Shown here: piece by piece, positions 24,651 to 34,407 of the stretch
Position numbering within the stretch: the first letter of the stretch is position 1
Layout: every line of letters starts with the position of its first letter
Origin: Flavobacterium sp. KACC 22761
Lineage (GTDB): Bacteria; Bacteroidota; Bacteroidia; Flavobacteriales; Flavobacteriaceae
DNA: 64,000 nt
Assembly (NCBI RefSeq): GCF_034058155.1
Contig: NZ_CP139148.1
Location: 3,348,001 to 3,412,000 of the forward strand
Direction: 5' to 3'
Translations under genes and position numbers: made by a program
The notes under the pieces: model-generated
Seen by the model: the letters and a program-made list of their open reading frames with translations, nothing else
What the model was told of the DNA's origin: nothing
Database searches by the model: none

Positions 24651-25169
24651 TTAGAATTTCTGTAAATTCTTTCGATTGTGTTTTCTTTTGTAATGCGTTT
24701 GTTTTAGCTTTTTTTCATCTTCAGAAATAATACTTATAGTTCCGTCGATTTCAAGCATCGCTAGTTTTACATTCTTAAAAAACTCAATGCCATGTTCTCT
24801 CATGGCTTCTTTGAGTTCCTCATCTGAAATATCTAGCCTGCTTAAGGCTTTGAAATCAAGTTTTCCGTCATGAATTAATATTTCTGGTTTGTCTAACAAT
24901 ATTTCTCCGAAAACTTTGTATTTGTGAGTCAGTTTTTTAATTATGTAATTAATGATAAATAGGACTAAAGCGGCGATTAAGCCACCTGTTAAACTTGTAT
25001 CAGGGCCCACCATAGCATTTTGTACAGAGTTGCTTATCAGTAAGATCAAAATAACGTCGGCAGTATTTAGTTGTGAAAGTTCTTTTTTGCCAAATATTCG
25101 TAAAGCAATCGTCATGAAAAAATAAACGGCGATGCTTCTTAAAACGATATCTAAATAAGGAAAAGTCAT
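24651..25169 (-). CDS. DUF421 (YetF-like) membrane protein
   Basis: 172 residues. N-terminal membrane segments (IVLRSIAVYFFMTIALRIFG; TADVILILLISNSVQNAMVGPD; TGGLIAALVLFIINYIIKKL) are followed by the conserved YetF domain VFGEILLDKPEILIHDGKLDFKALSRLDISDEELKEAMREHGIEFFKNVKLAMLEIDGTISII. The family includes sporulation-linked YetF/YdfS proteins; a role here is not known. Length is slightly short of typical because the C-terminal extension is missing. Stand-alone gene. Confidence 0.88.
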   Translation of the reverse strand: MTFPYLDIVLRSIAVYFFMTIALRIFGKKELSQLNTADVILILLISNSVQNAMVGPDTSLTGGLIAALVLFIINYIIKKLTHKYKVFGEILLDKPEILIHDGKLDFKALSRLDISDEELKEAMREHGIEFFKNVKLAMLEIDGTISIISEDEKKLKQTHYKRKHNRKNLQKF

Positions 25170-25196
25170 GTTTTTTATTTTAAAGTTAAATAAAAA

Positions 25197-25229
25197 AGCT
25201 TTGTCAAAGTTTTAAACTTTGACAAAGCT
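25197..25229. repeat. CTTTGTCAAAGTTTTAAACTTTGACAAAG inverted repeat, copy 1
   Basis: Arms of 16 bases (25197-25212 and 25214-25229) pair perfectly around one base. The same core recurs at 57889-57921, and a half-copy (tgtcaaagttttaaa) lies near 43007. It lies between two minus-strand genes and may end the RimK transcript. Confidence 0.65.
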
Positions 25230-25269
25230 GCTAAATTATTTATGGGATATTAAGTTGAAATGAACTTAA

Positions 25270-26637
25270 TTATAATTTAAAATTCTTTTCAATCGCTTTA
25301 ATCATTTCTCCTGCAACATCTTTATTGGTTGCGCCTTCAATCCCTTCAAGGCCAGGTGAAGAGTTTACTTCAAGCAATAATGGGCCTTTAGAAGAGCGAA
25401 TAATATCGACTCCGGCTACTTTCAAATCCATTGCTTTTGCGGCTTTTATGGCAATCTTTTTTTCTTCGGCAGTTACTTTGATTACAGATGCTGTGCCACC
25501 TAAGTGAATGTTTGCTCTAAATTCACCCGGCATAGCTTCACGCTGAATTGCCGCAACCACTTTTCCGTCAATCACAAAACAACGAATGTCTTTTCCGTTG
25601 GCTTCTTTAATGAATTCTTGAACTAAGATGTTGGCATTTAAACTTTTGAAAGCATTGATAACACTTTCTGCCGCTTTTTTGGTTTCGGCCAAAACAACAC
25701 CTTTTCCTTGTGTTCCTTCTAACAATTTTACAATTAAAGGCGAACCGCCAACCATTTTAATCAAATTATCTGTATCAAGCGGAGAATTGGCAAATCCAGT
25801 TGTTGGAATATCAATGCCGCTATTCAATAATAATTGTAAAGAATATAGTTTGTCTCGAGATTGCGTAATTGCTGTGGCTGAATTTAGTACAAATACTTTT
25901 AAAGCTTCAAATTGGCGCGTTAATGCACAGCCATAAAAAGTAATGCTCGGACGAATTCTCGGAATAATAGCGTCAAATTCATTCAGGATTTTTCCGCCTC
26001 GATAATGGATCTCAGGTTTTTTGGCGTCAAGTTTCATATAACATTCCTTGATATTTAAGAAATGCATTTCGTGCCCACGCATTTCTCCAGCTTCCATAAT
26101 TCTTTTATTACTATACAATTCCGGATTGCTGGCTAAAAGACCAATTCGTAAACCCGTTTTTGCTTTTTCTGAATTCTGGTATAATTCTTTAAGAGATTCT
26201 GCTGTAGGTTGCCCTAAAAGATATTTTTGTTCCGGATCAACCAAAACCCTTCCGCTCATAGCTTCGCGTCCTAAAAGCATTCGGAATCCCATAGAATCGC
26301 GATTAGTCAAAGTCATTTCAATTGGCCATTTTGCATCGCCAATTTTTAAGCTGGTTTGAATCACATATCGATGTTCTCTAAACCCGCTTGAGCTTTTTAC
26401 AATTCTTTTATCAACCAGCGGTGCTTCACAATGAATGATAGTTTTGATATTATTTTGAATTGGATTAATGTCAAATTTCACCCAATTGGCATCATTTTTT
26501 ATAAAAGGAGCTATGTTTATTGCGTGCATTGCCGAAGTTTTGGCACCAGAATCCACACGAGCTTTAATTGTTGGGATTCCAAGTTCTGGAAATGAGCACC
26601 ATTCTTCGCTGCCTAAAATGACTTTGTTTTGAAGCAT
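25270..26637 (-). CDS. RimB-RimK fusion: retropepsin-like protease domain plus ATP-grasp glutamate ligase
   Basis: 455 residues. The N-terminal ~150 residues form a RimB-type (ATP-dependent zinc protease / retropepsin-like) domain with [12 protein letters not shown] as the Asp-containing motif and [12 protein letters not shown]. Residues ~165-455 form a RimK-type ATP-grasp ligase ([104 protein letters not shown]). RimK adds glutamates to ribosomal protein S6 in E. coli, and RimB-type proteins work with it. The fusion makes a ligase/protease pair likely here. The true substrate is not proven. Confidence 0.85.
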   Translation of the reverse strand: MLQNKVILGSEEWCSFPELGIPTIKARVDSGAKTSAMHAINIAPFIKNDANWVKFDINPIQNNIKTIIHCEAPLVDKRIVKSSSGFREHRYVIQTSLKIGDAKWPIEMTLTNRDSMGFRMLLGREAMSGRVLVDPEQKYLLGQPTAESLKELYQNSEKAKTGLRIGLLASNPELYSNKRIMEAGEMRGHEMHFLNIKECYMKLDAKKPEIHYRGGKILNEFDAIIPRIRPSITFYGCALTRQFEALKVFVLNSATAITQSRDKLYSLQLLLNSGIDIPTTGFANSPLDTDNLIKMVGGSPLIVKLLEGTQGKGVVLAETKKAAESVINAFKSLNANILVQEFIKEANGKDIRCFVIDGKVVAAIQREAMPGEFRANIHLGGTASVIKVTAEEKKIAIKAAKAMDLKVAGVDIIRSSKGPLLLEVNSSPGLEGIEGATNKDVAGEMIKAIEKNFKL

Positions 26638-26708
26638 AAGTTGTTTTTATTATAGAATTTAAATTCAAAAATAGCTATTTGCTTTTACTAAAGATAGTGA
26701 TTTTTAAT

Positions 26709-26747
26709 AAAAAAAATACCCGTTATGTTATGAAAACGTAACGGGTA
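26709..26747 (-). terminator. clpC terminator
   Basis: The hairpin tacccgttatgtt...aacgtaacgggta (26717-26747) is followed on the minus strand by a T run (complement of 26709-26716). It lies about 30 bases after the clpC stop. Confidence 0.8.
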
Positions 26748-26776
26748 AGTTATTTCTGTTATAGATTTAAACTAAA

Positions 26777-29323
26777 TTACTGATTTGTCGGTTCTTCAGC
26801 TTTATGAATTTCAACTGATAATTCTTGTGAGTCATCTTTCAAATCCATCATGATTTCATCGCCAGAATGAATTTTTGAAGTGATGATTTCTTCAGCTAAC
26901 AAATCTTCAACATATTTCTGAATTGCTCTTTTCAGCGGTCTAGCTCCAAATTGTTTGTCAAAACCTTTTTCAGCGATAAATGCTTTCGCTTTGTCAGTTA
27001 AGCTTAATTTGTATCCTAACTCTGCAATGCGAGAATATAGTTTTTTCAATTCGATTTCGATAATCAAATCGATATCAGCTTTTTCTAGTGCGTTGAATAC
27101 AATTACGTCATCAATTCTGTTTAAGAACTCAGGAGCAAAAGTTTTTTTCAATGCATTTTCGATAATGCTTTTTGAATTTTCATCGGCCTGAGCTGTTCTT
27201 GCAGCAGTTCCGAATCCAACACCTTGTCCGAAATCTTTCAATTGGCGTGCGCCAACGTTAGATGTCATGATGATGATAGTGTTTTTAAAGTCAATTTTAC
27301 GACCTAAACTATCTGTCAAATATCCGTCATCTAAAACTTGAAGCATCATGTTGAATACATCTGGATGCGCTTTTTCGATCTCATCTAAAAGAACCACACA
27401 GTATGGTTTTCTACGAACTTTCTCAGTCAATTGACCACCTTCTTCGTATCCAACGTATCCTGGAGGCGCTCCAACTAAACGAGAAATCGCAAATTTCTCC
27501 ATGTATTCACTCATGTCAATACGAACTAAAGCATCTTCCGAATCAAATAATTCTTTTGCTAAAACTTTAGCTAATTGCGTTTTACCAACCCCAGTCTGGC
27601 CTAAGAAAATGAATGAACCAATTGGTTTGTTCGGATCTTTAAGTCCAGCTCTGTTACGTTGAATAGAACGAGCGATTTTTAAAACAGCTTCATTTTGACC
27701 AATTACTTTGTTCTGAATCAATTCAGGCAATTGAGCCAATTTGTTGCTTTCTGTTTGTGCAATTCTGTTAACAGGAATTCCAGTCATCATAGAAACAACA
27801 TCGGCTACGTTATCTTCTGTAACTTCAATTCTGTTGTTCTTAGAATCTTCTTCCCATTGTTCTTGTGCTGTAGCAAGATCTTTTTCGATGCGTTTTTCAT
27901 CATCGCGAAGTTTGGCTGCTTCTTCATATTTTTGTTTTTTAACAACCATATTTTTCATTTCGCGAACTTCTTCCAACTGACGTTCTAAATCCAAAATTTG
28001 TTTCGGAACATCGATGTTAGTGATGTGTACACGTGAACCAGCTTCGTCCATCGCATCAATCGCTTTGTCTGGTAAGAAACGCTCAGACATATATCTGTTC
28101 GTTAATTTAACGCAGGCTTCGATAGCTTCTGGAGTATAAGTTACGTTATGGTGATCTTCGTATTTGTCTTTTACGTTGTTCAAAATAGCGATTGTTTCTT
28201 CAACAGAAGTTGGTTCTACAATTACTTTTTGGAAACGTCTTTCTAATGCACCGTCTTTCTCGATATATTGTCTGTACTCATCAAGAGTAGTAGCACCAAT
28301 ACATTGAATTTCGCCTCTTGCTAAAGCAGGTTTGAACATGTTTGAAGCGTCAAGCGAACCTGTTGCTCCACCAGCACCTACAATAGTGTGGATCTCATCT
28401 ATAAAAAGAATGATATCGTCGTTTTTCTCAAGCTCGTTCATTACGGCTTTCATTCTTTCTTCAAATTGTCCTCTGTATTTAGTTCCAGCTACTAAGCTTG
28501 CTAAATCTAAAGTAACAACGCGTTTATGGAAAAGAATACGAGACACTTTCTTTTGGATGATACGTAGAGCAAGTCCTTCTGCAATAGCAGATTTACCAAC
28601 TCCCGGTTCTCCGATAAGAAGCGGATTGTTCTTTTTTCTACGGCTTAAAATTTGCGATACACGCTCAATTTCTTTTTCTCGTCCTACAACAGGGTCTAAT
28701 TTTCCCTCTTCGGCCATTTCTGTTAAATCTCTCCCAAAATTATCTAAAACAGGAGTTTTTGATTTTTTGTTTGACTTATTGGCGGGATTATTAAAGCTGC
28801 TTTCTTTTAGACTGTCATCTTGTCCTGAATCGTCATTGTATGATTCGTTTCTTGGCAAGTTTTCTAAGAATTCTTCTTCGTTTGGAGTCATATTTAAGTA
28901 CTGTTCTTTAGCTACGTCATAATCTATTTTTAGTTTATTCAGCAGCTTGGTTGTTGGATCGTTTTCGTTTCTCAAGATGCATAACAGCAAATGTGCCGTG
29001 CTAATCGATGAACTTTGAAATACTTTTGCTTCAAGAAAAGTGGTCTTCAGGGCTCTTTCGGCCTGTCGGGTAAGATGAAGGTTTTTCTTTTCTGCATTTA
29101 CTTCAACGCTCAGGTTGGCAGGGCTCAGTATTTCTACTTTTCTGCGTAAATGATCTAAATCGACAGCTAGGTTATTAAGTATATGAATAGCTTTTCCGTT
29201 ACCATCTCTTAAAATACCTAGCATAAGATGTTCTGTACCAATAAAGTCGTGCCCTAGACGTAGAGCTTCCTCTTTACTGTAGGTAATAACATCTTTTACT
29301 CTTGGTGAAAAATTATCATCCAT
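26777..29323 (-). CDS. clpC: ClpC-type AAA+ unfoldase
   Basis: 848 residues. Order: Clp N-domain (~1-150: FSPRVKDVITYSKEEALRLGHDFIGTEHLMLGIL), AAA1 (GEPGVGKSAIAEGLAL Walker A, ILFIDEIHTIVGAGG Walker B), UVR-type middle domain (~445-480: KQKYEEAAKLRDDEKRIEKDL), AAA2 (GQTGVGKTQLAKVLAKELF, VVLLDEIEKAHPDVF) and ClpB D2-small domain. It unfolds proteins for ClpP in the cytoplasm. A linker (~160-195) is rich in Asn, Ser and Asp. Monocistronic, with its own terminator. Confidence 0.96.
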   Translation of the reverse strand: MDDNFSPRVKDVITYSKEEALRLGHDFIGTEHLMLGILRDGNGKAIHILNNLAVDLDHLRRKVEILSPANLSVEVNAEKKNLHLTRQAERALKTTFLEAKVFQSSSISTAHLLLCILRNENDPTTKLLNKLKIDYDVAKEQYLNMTPNEEEFLENLPRNESYNDDSGQDDSLKESSFNNPANKSNKKSKTPVLDNFGRDLTEMAEEGKLDPVVGREKEIERVSQILSRRKKNNPLLIGEPGVGKSAIAEGLALRIIQKKVSRILFHKRVVTLDLASLVAGTKYRGQFEERMKAVMNELEKNDDIILFIDEIHTIVGAGGATGSLDASNMFKPALARGEIQCIGATTLDEYRQYIEKDGALERRFQKVIVEPTSVEETIAILNNVKDKYEDHHNVTYTPEAIEACVKLTNRYMSERFLPDKAIDAMDEAGSRVHITNIDVPKQILDLERQLEEVREMKNMVVKKQKYEEAAKLRDDEKRIEKDLATAQEQWEEDSKNNRIEVTEDNVADVVSMMTGIPVNRIAQTESNKLAQLPELIQNKVIGQNEAVLKIARSIQRNRAGLKDPNKPIGSFIFLGQTGVGKTQLAKVLAKELFDSEDALVRIDMSEYMEKFAISRLVGAPPGYVGYEEGGQLTEKVRRKPYCVVLLDEIEKAHPDVFNMMLQVLDDGYLTDSLGRKIDFKNTIIIMTSNVGARQLKDFGQGVGFGTAARTAQADENSKSIIENALKKTFAPEFLNRIDDVIVFNALEKADIDLIIEIELKKLYSRIAELGYKLSLTDKAKAFIAEKGFDKQFGARPLKRAIQKYVEDLLAEEIITSKIHSGDEIMMDLKDDSQELSVEIHKAEEPTNQ

Positions 29324-29581
29324 AATATATAATTGGTATTGTAAATTTAGTGAATTACAGTTTTAAAAACAAAAACCATACCCATCGACATCTCCTGTCA
29401 GCTAATAGACGAAAAAAAAGACAATAAAAGAGTTAAAAAACGTTTAATTTATTAACTAAAAGCCAAAATAAAGTTGTTAATAAATCATTGAAATAAGTGT
29501 AAGGAAATAGCTGAAAAAATTTCAAAAAAACGTATCTTGGCACGCTTTGAAAACTAATATAATTATTTAATATAACAACTT

Positions 29582-32224
29582 ATGTCTGAAGGAGAAAAGT
29601 TAATTCCTATTAACATAGAGGATGAAATGAAGTCAGCTTACATCGATTATTCGATGTCAGTAATTGTATCGAGAGCACTTCCTGATGTTAGAGATGGCTT
29701 GAAACCAGTGCATCGAAGAGTTCTTTACGGAATGTATGATTTAGGTGTAACATCAAGATCTGCCCACAAAAAGTCTGCGAGAATTGTAGGGGAGGTTCTG
29801 GGTAAGTATCACCCGCACGGTGATACCTCTGTTTATGACGCAATGGTGCGTATGGCGCAGGAATGGAGTATGCGTTATTTATTAGTTGATGGTCAAGGTA
29901 ACTTTGGTTCTGTAGATGGTGACAGTCCTGCGGCAATGCGTTATACTGAGGCTAGAATGCGCAAAATTTCTGAAGAGATTATGGCAGATATCGAAAAAGA
30001 AACAGTTGATTTTCAATTGAACTTTGACGATACCATATATGAGCCAAAAGTAATGCCAACAAGAGTTCCTACTTTATTAGTAAATGGAGCAACAGGTATT
30101 GCGGTTGGTATGGCAACAAATATGCCACCACACAATTTAACTGAGGTGATCAACGGTACTTTAGCGTACTTAGATAACAATGATATTGAAGTAGACGAAT
30201 TAATGTCTCACATCAAAGCTCCTGATTTTCCAACAGGAGGTATTATTTATGGATACGAAGGTGTTCGTGAAGCTTTCAAAACTGGTAGAGGCCGTATTGT
30301 AATGCGTGCTAAAGTCGGTTTCGAAGAAGTGGACGGAAGAGAATGTATTATTGTTACAGAAATTCCATATCAAGTTAACAAAGCCGAAATGATCAAACGT
30401 ACGGCTGATTTGGTTAACGATAAAAAAATTGAAGGCATTGCCAATATCCGTGATGAGTCGGATAGAAATGGTATGCGCATCGTTTATATCTTAAAACGTG
30501 ATGCTACACCAAACGTAGTTTTAAATACTTTATACAAATACACTCAATTACAATCTTCATTTAGTGTAAATAATATTGCATTAGTTAAAGGACGCCCTCA
30601 ATTGTTGAATCTAAAAGATATGATTCACTACTTTATTGAGCACCGTCATGATGTAGTAGTTAGAAGAACACAGTTTGAATTACGCAAAGCAGAAGAAAGA
30701 GCGCATATTTTAGAAGGATTAATTATTGCTTCTGATAATATCGACGAAGTAATTGCGTTAATTAGAGGTTCTAAAAATACAGATGAAGCTAGAGAAAAAT
30801 TAATCGAAAGATTTAAATTGTCAGATATTCAGGCTCGTGCAATTGTTGAGATGCGTCTACGTCAATTGACAGGTCTGGAGCAGGATAAATTAAGAGCTGA
30901 GTTTGATGAGTTAATGAAGTTGATCGAACATTTGAAAGCTTTATTAGCAGATGTTAATTTGAGAATTGATTTGATTAAAGAAGAATTGACTGAAATCCGT
31001 GATAAATACGGTGATGAGCGTCGTTCTAAAATTGAATACTCAGGAGGAGATGTAAGTATTGAAGATTTGATTGCTGATGAAAATGTGGTAATTACCATTT
31101 CGCATGCAGGTTACATCAAACGTACGAACTTGACAGAATACAAAACTCAAAATAGAGGGGGAGTTGGTCAAAAAAGTGCTGGAACAAGAGATCAGGATTT
31201 CTTGGAACACATGTTTGTTGCAACCAATCACCAATATATGATGTTCTTTACGCAAAAAGGAAAATGTTTCTGGATGCGTGTTTATGAAATTCCAGAAGGA
31301 AGCAAAACGGCAAAAGGTAGAGCAATTCAGAACTTGGTGAACATTGAAAGTGATGATAAGGTAAAAGCTTTCATTTGTACGCAAGATTTAAAAGACAAAG
31401 ATTATATCAATACACATAATCTTGTAATGGTAACGAAACAAGGGCAGGTTAAGAAAACTTCTTTAGAGAAATATTCTAAGCCTCGTGTAAATGGAGTTGC
31501 CGCAATTACAATTAAAGAAGGTGATGAGTTAATTGGAGCTCAGTTGACAAACGGAGAAAGCCAAATTATCTTAGCGGTTAAATCTGGTAAATTAGTTCGT
31601 TTTGAAGAAACTAAAACACGTCCGATGGGAAGAACAGCTTCTGGAGTTCGTGGAATTACTTTAAAAGATGAAACTGATGAAGTAATCGGAATGGTAACTG
31701 TTGATAAAAATGATATAGCTGAATCTCAAATCTTGGTTGTTACTGAAAATGGATACGGAAAACGTACCAAATTGGTTGACGAAGATGGAGAAGATGTTTA
31801 TAGAATTACAAACCGTGGTGGTAAAGGAGTTAAAACACTTAATATTACTGAAAAAACAGGTAAATTAATCTCTATCAACGCTGTGACAGATTCTGATGAT
31901 CTGATGATTATCAACAAATCAGGATTGACAATCAGAATGGCAATCGAAGACTTACGCGTTATGGGACGTGCAACTCAAGGTGTGAGATTGATCAACTTAA
32001 AAGGAAAAGATTCTATCGCTGCCGTAACAACCGTAATGAAAGACGAAGCTGAGGAAGTTGTTGTTGATGAAGATGGAAATGTTATTGAATCTGCAATCGA
32101 AAGAGTTAAGCCTGATCTTGATGAAGTTCTTGAAGACGATGGAGCATCAGAGGATGACGATGATGACGCTGATGACGTAGTTGAGGACGAAGAAGAATCT
32201 GATGATGAGGATTCGGAAGAATAA
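29582..32224 (+). CDS. gyrA: DNA gyrase subunit A
   Basis: 880 residues. N-terminal breakage-reunion domain with catalytic Tyr in [11 protein letters not shown], and the quinolone-resistance region [17 protein letters not shown] (Thr at the position of E. coli Ser83). The C-terminal beta-pinwheel has six blade motifs; the GyrA-box region reads QNRGGVGQ, a variant of QRRGGKG. The final ~40 residues are almost all acidic ([21 protein letters not shown]), an extended tail that could modulate supercoiling activity. It precedes a TPR gene by 44 bases, so the two may share a transcript. Confidence 0.96.
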   Translation: MSEGEKLIPINIEDEMKSAYIDYSMSVIVSRALPDVRDGLKPVHRRVLYGMYDLGVTSRSAHKKSARIVGEVLGKYHPHGDTSVYDAMVRMAQEWSMRYLLVDGQGNFGSVDGDSPAAMRYTEARMRKISEEIMADIEKETVDFQLNFDDTIYEPKVMPTRVPTLLVNGATGIAVGMATNMPPHNLTEVINGTLAYLDNNDIEVDELMSHIKAPDFPTGGIIYGYEGVREAFKTGRGRIVMRAKVGFEEVDGRECIIVTEIPYQVNKAEMIKRTADLVNDKKIEGIANIRDESDRNGMRIVYILKRDATPNVVLNTLYKYTQLQSSFSVNNIALVKGRPQLLNLKDMIHYFIEHRHDVVVRRTQFELRKAEERAHILEGLIIASDNIDEVIALIRGSKNTDEAREKLIERFKLSDIQARAIVEMRLRQLTGLEQDKLRAEFDELMKLIEHLKALLADVNLRIDLIKEELTEIRDKYGDERRSKIEYSGGDVSIEDLIADENVVITISHAGYIKRTNLTEYKTQNRGGVGQKSAGTRDQDFLEHMFVATNHQYMMFFTQKGKCFWMRVYEIPEGSKTAKGRAIQNLVNIESDDKVKAFICTQDLKDKDYINTHNLVMVTKQGQVKKTSLEKYSKPRVNGVAAITIKEGDELIGAQLTNGESQIILAVKSGKLVRFEETKTRPMGRTASGVRGITLKDETDEVIGMVTVDKNDIAESQILVVTENGYGKRTKLVDEDGEDVYRITNRGGKGVKTLNITEKTGKLISINAVTDSDDLMIINKSGLTIRMAIEDLRVMGRATQGVRLINLKGKDSIAAVTTVMKDEAEEVVVDEDGNVIESAIERVKPDLDEVLEDDGASEDDDDDADDVVEDEEESDDEDSEE

Positions 32225-32268
32225 ATAATTATTAAAAAAATTAAAATTAAATACACAAATTGAATATT

Positions 32269-33537
32269 ATGAAAAGTAAATATGTAATACTTGCTTCAGC
32301 ATTATTGATTTCAGTAGCTACTTTTGCTCAGAAGGATCAAATCAAAAGTGCTGAAAAAGCGCTAAAAAGCGGTGATGCTCAAGGAGCAATTGCAATTTTG
32401 AAAGATGCTGAAAATTTAGTTACAAATGCTAAAGATGTTGAGCAAGCACAATACTATTTTGTTAAAGGAAATGCTTATTTGGATTTAGCAAACAAAAAAG
32501 TAGACGAAAGCAAAAACTTGTCTGCCGCTGCTGAAAGCTACAAAACATTAATTGATGTTGAAAAAACTTCTGGAAAACCAAAATATTCAACTCAAGCTGC
32601 TGCTTCAATTACTGAAATTAAAGGAAAATTAATCAATTCGGCTATTGCAGATTCTCAAGCTAATAAACATAAGGAAAGTGCGCAAAAACTGTATGACGCT
32701 TATCAATTAGATAAAAATGATACGATCAATTTATACTATGCAGCTTCTACAGCGGTAAATGCGCAAGATTATGATACTGCTTTGCCTATGTATGAAGAAT
32801 TGAAAAAATTAAATTACTCAGGAAAAGGAACTCTTTATACTGCTGTAAATAAAATTTCAGGAAGTGAAGATGGTTTTGCTAATGCAAAAGACAGGGATTT
32901 AGCTGTAAAATTAGGAACTCACGAAAAACCAAAAACAGAAGCAGTTCCTTCTAAAAGAGGTGAGATCTACAAAAATTTAGCTTTGATTTTAGTTCAGAAA
33001 GGAAGAACTGAAGACGCTAAAAAAGCAATTGCTGATGCAAGAAAAACAAACCCAGAAGATACTTCATTGATTCTTACTGAAGCTAATTTGTATCTTGAAA
33101 CTAAAGATTTTGACACTTACAAAAAATTAGTAAATGAAGCTTTAGAGAAAGATCCAAACAATGCTGATTTGATTTTTAACTTAGGAGTTATCAGTGCAGG
33201 TGCAAAAAACACTGCAGATGCTGAGAAATACTATTTAAAAGCTATCGAAATCAAACCTGACTATGTAAATGCATACATCAATATTGCAGCATTGAAATTA
33301 GAGGCTGAAAAACCAATCATCGACGAGATGAATAAATTAGGTACTTCTGCTAAAGATATGAAACGCTACGATGTGTTAAAAGCACAAAGAGAAGGAGTTT
33401 TCAAAAGCGTAATTCCTTACCTTAAAAAGGCTAACGAATTAGATCCTAAAAACGAAGATGTTACTAAAACATTATTAGGAGTTTACAGTGCTCTTGAAAT
33501 GACTGCTGAAGCGAAAGCATTGAAAGCTAAAATGTAA
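32269..33537 (+). CDS. Secreted tetratricopeptide repeat protein
   Basis: 422 residues from the ATG at 32269; a TTG 9 bases upstream is less likely. A signal peptide (KSKYVILASALLISVATFAQ) directs it to the periplasm. The body is a series of TPR-like helices (QIKSAEKALKSGDAQGAIAILKDAE, AQYYFVKGNAYLDLANK, ADLIFNLGVISAGAKNTADAEKYYLKAIEIKPDYVNAYINIAALK). It probably forms a scaffold for an envelope complex; the partner is unknown. It lies behind gyrA and ends at a strong bidirectional terminator. Confidence 0.85.
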   Translation: MKSKYVILASALLISVATFAQKDQIKSAEKALKSGDAQGAIAILKDAENLVTNAKDVEQAQYYFVKGNAYLDLANKKVDESKNLSAAAESYKTLIDVEKTSGKPKYSTQAAASITEIKGKLINSAIADSQANKHKESAQKLYDAYQLDKNDTINLYYAASTAVNAQDYDTALPMYEELKKLNYSGKGTLYTAVNKISGSEDGFANAKDRDLAVKLGTHEKPKTEAVPSKRGEIYKNLALILVQKGRTEDAKKAIADARKTNPEDTSLILTEANLYLETKDFDTYKKLVNEALEKDPNNADLIFNLGVISAGAKNTADAEKYYLKAIEIKPDYVNAYINIAALKLEAEKPIIDEMNKLGTSAKDMKRYDVLKAQREGVFKSVIPYLKKANELDPKNEDVTKTLLGVYSALEMTAEAKALKAKM

Positions 33538-33556
33538 TAGCTTTTTCTAAATAAAT

Positions 33557-33590
33557 AAAAAAACCATTCACCACGGTGAATGGTTTTTTT
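33557..33590. terminator. Bidirectional terminator between convergent TPR and OsmC genes
   Basis: Perfect arms aaaaccattcacc / ggtgaatggtttt, flanked by A and T runs on both sides, suit termination in both directions. Confidence 0.85.
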
Positions 33591-33610
33591 ATGCTTTATA
33601 CTTTCCTTTT

Positions 33611-34030
33611 TTAACTTTCTAAAGTCGCGTTAAGTGTAATTGTGGTGTTTAGAAGTTTGGAAATTGGACAAATCTCTTTTGCTTTTGCTGCTGTGGCATT
33701 GAATTCCGCTTCAGAAATTGAAGGTACTTTTCCTTTTAATTCAAGATGAATCAATGTTATGGTGCCGTCTTCAAATGTTACTGTGGCTTCTGTAGTTAAA
33801 TCGTCTGCGGTAAAACCTGCGTCATTCAATAAAAAGCTTAATTGCATTGTAAAACAGCCTGAATGCGCGGCGGCAACAAGTTCTTCTGGGTTTGTTCCTA
33901 CACCGTCTGCGAATCTGGTTTTAAATGACAATTGTGCATTATTTAAAGTTGTGCTTTGTGTACTTATTGTTCCTTTGCCTTCCATGCCGGTTCCTTGCCA
34001 GTTAGCGTGTGCTTTTCTTGTAAATTTCAT
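33611..34030 (-). CDS. OsmC family peroxiredoxin-like protein
   Basis: 139 residues, OsmC/Ohr fold. Both redox cysteines are present: AAHSGCFTMQLSFLL (peroxidatic) and AKEICPISKLLN (resolving). The start MKFTRKAHANWQGTGMEGKGTISTQS is typical of the OsmC branch. It reduces organic hydroperoxides with thiol donors in the cytoplasm. Single gene, convergent with the TPR gene. Confidence 0.92.
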   Translation of the reverse strand: MKFTRKAHANWQGTGMEGKGTISTQSTTLNNAQLSFKTRFADGVGTNPEELVAAAHSGCFTMQLSFLLNDAGFTADDLTTEATVTFEDGTITLIHLELKGKVPSISEAEFNATAAKAKEICPISKLLNTTITLNATLES

Positions 34031-34169
34031 TTTTGTTCTATTTAAAATTAATATTAAATGTTTGTTTGATTGATTGTTAACAGTTGTAACTCAAATATAA
34101 TCAATATTTTGCAGAATATTTTTGCGGAATTTAATTAGAATGTTAAGTTTTGAGCTTTTGTTGAAAATT

Positions 34170-34383
34170 GGATTGTATTTTTAACGCTGAGGACACAAAG
34201 ATTTTCGCAAAGTCTTTTTTTTATACAATTATGAAAGCCCGCAAAGCTATGTCTGAAGATAGCTTTGCGAACTTTGCGTTAAAAAATAAGCACAAAATAA
34301 GACGCAAGGATTTTAATAATAACGTTCAAAAAATAAAAATTCCAAATTCCAATCAAAACTATTATGATTGGAATTTGGAATTT
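34170..34383. repeat. Composite repeat block upstream of OsmC gene
   Basis: The 377-base gap 34031-34407 holds words of the gcaaagtctt / aactttgcgtta type, then a perfect 18-base inverted repeat (34337-34354 with 34366-34383, attccaaattccaatc type). That hairpin lies next to the end of the DUF349 gene (minus strand) and may act as its terminator. A 74-codon open frame here is made of repeat text and is not called. Confidence 0.65.
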
Positions 34384-34407
34384 AAGAATTGAAATTTAAA
34401 TGCTATT

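Noticed and set aside
34168..34392. 74-codon frame upstream of the OsmC gene
   Set aside because: It covers the gcaaagtctt repeat and the perfect 18-base inverted repeat; coding sense is implausible.
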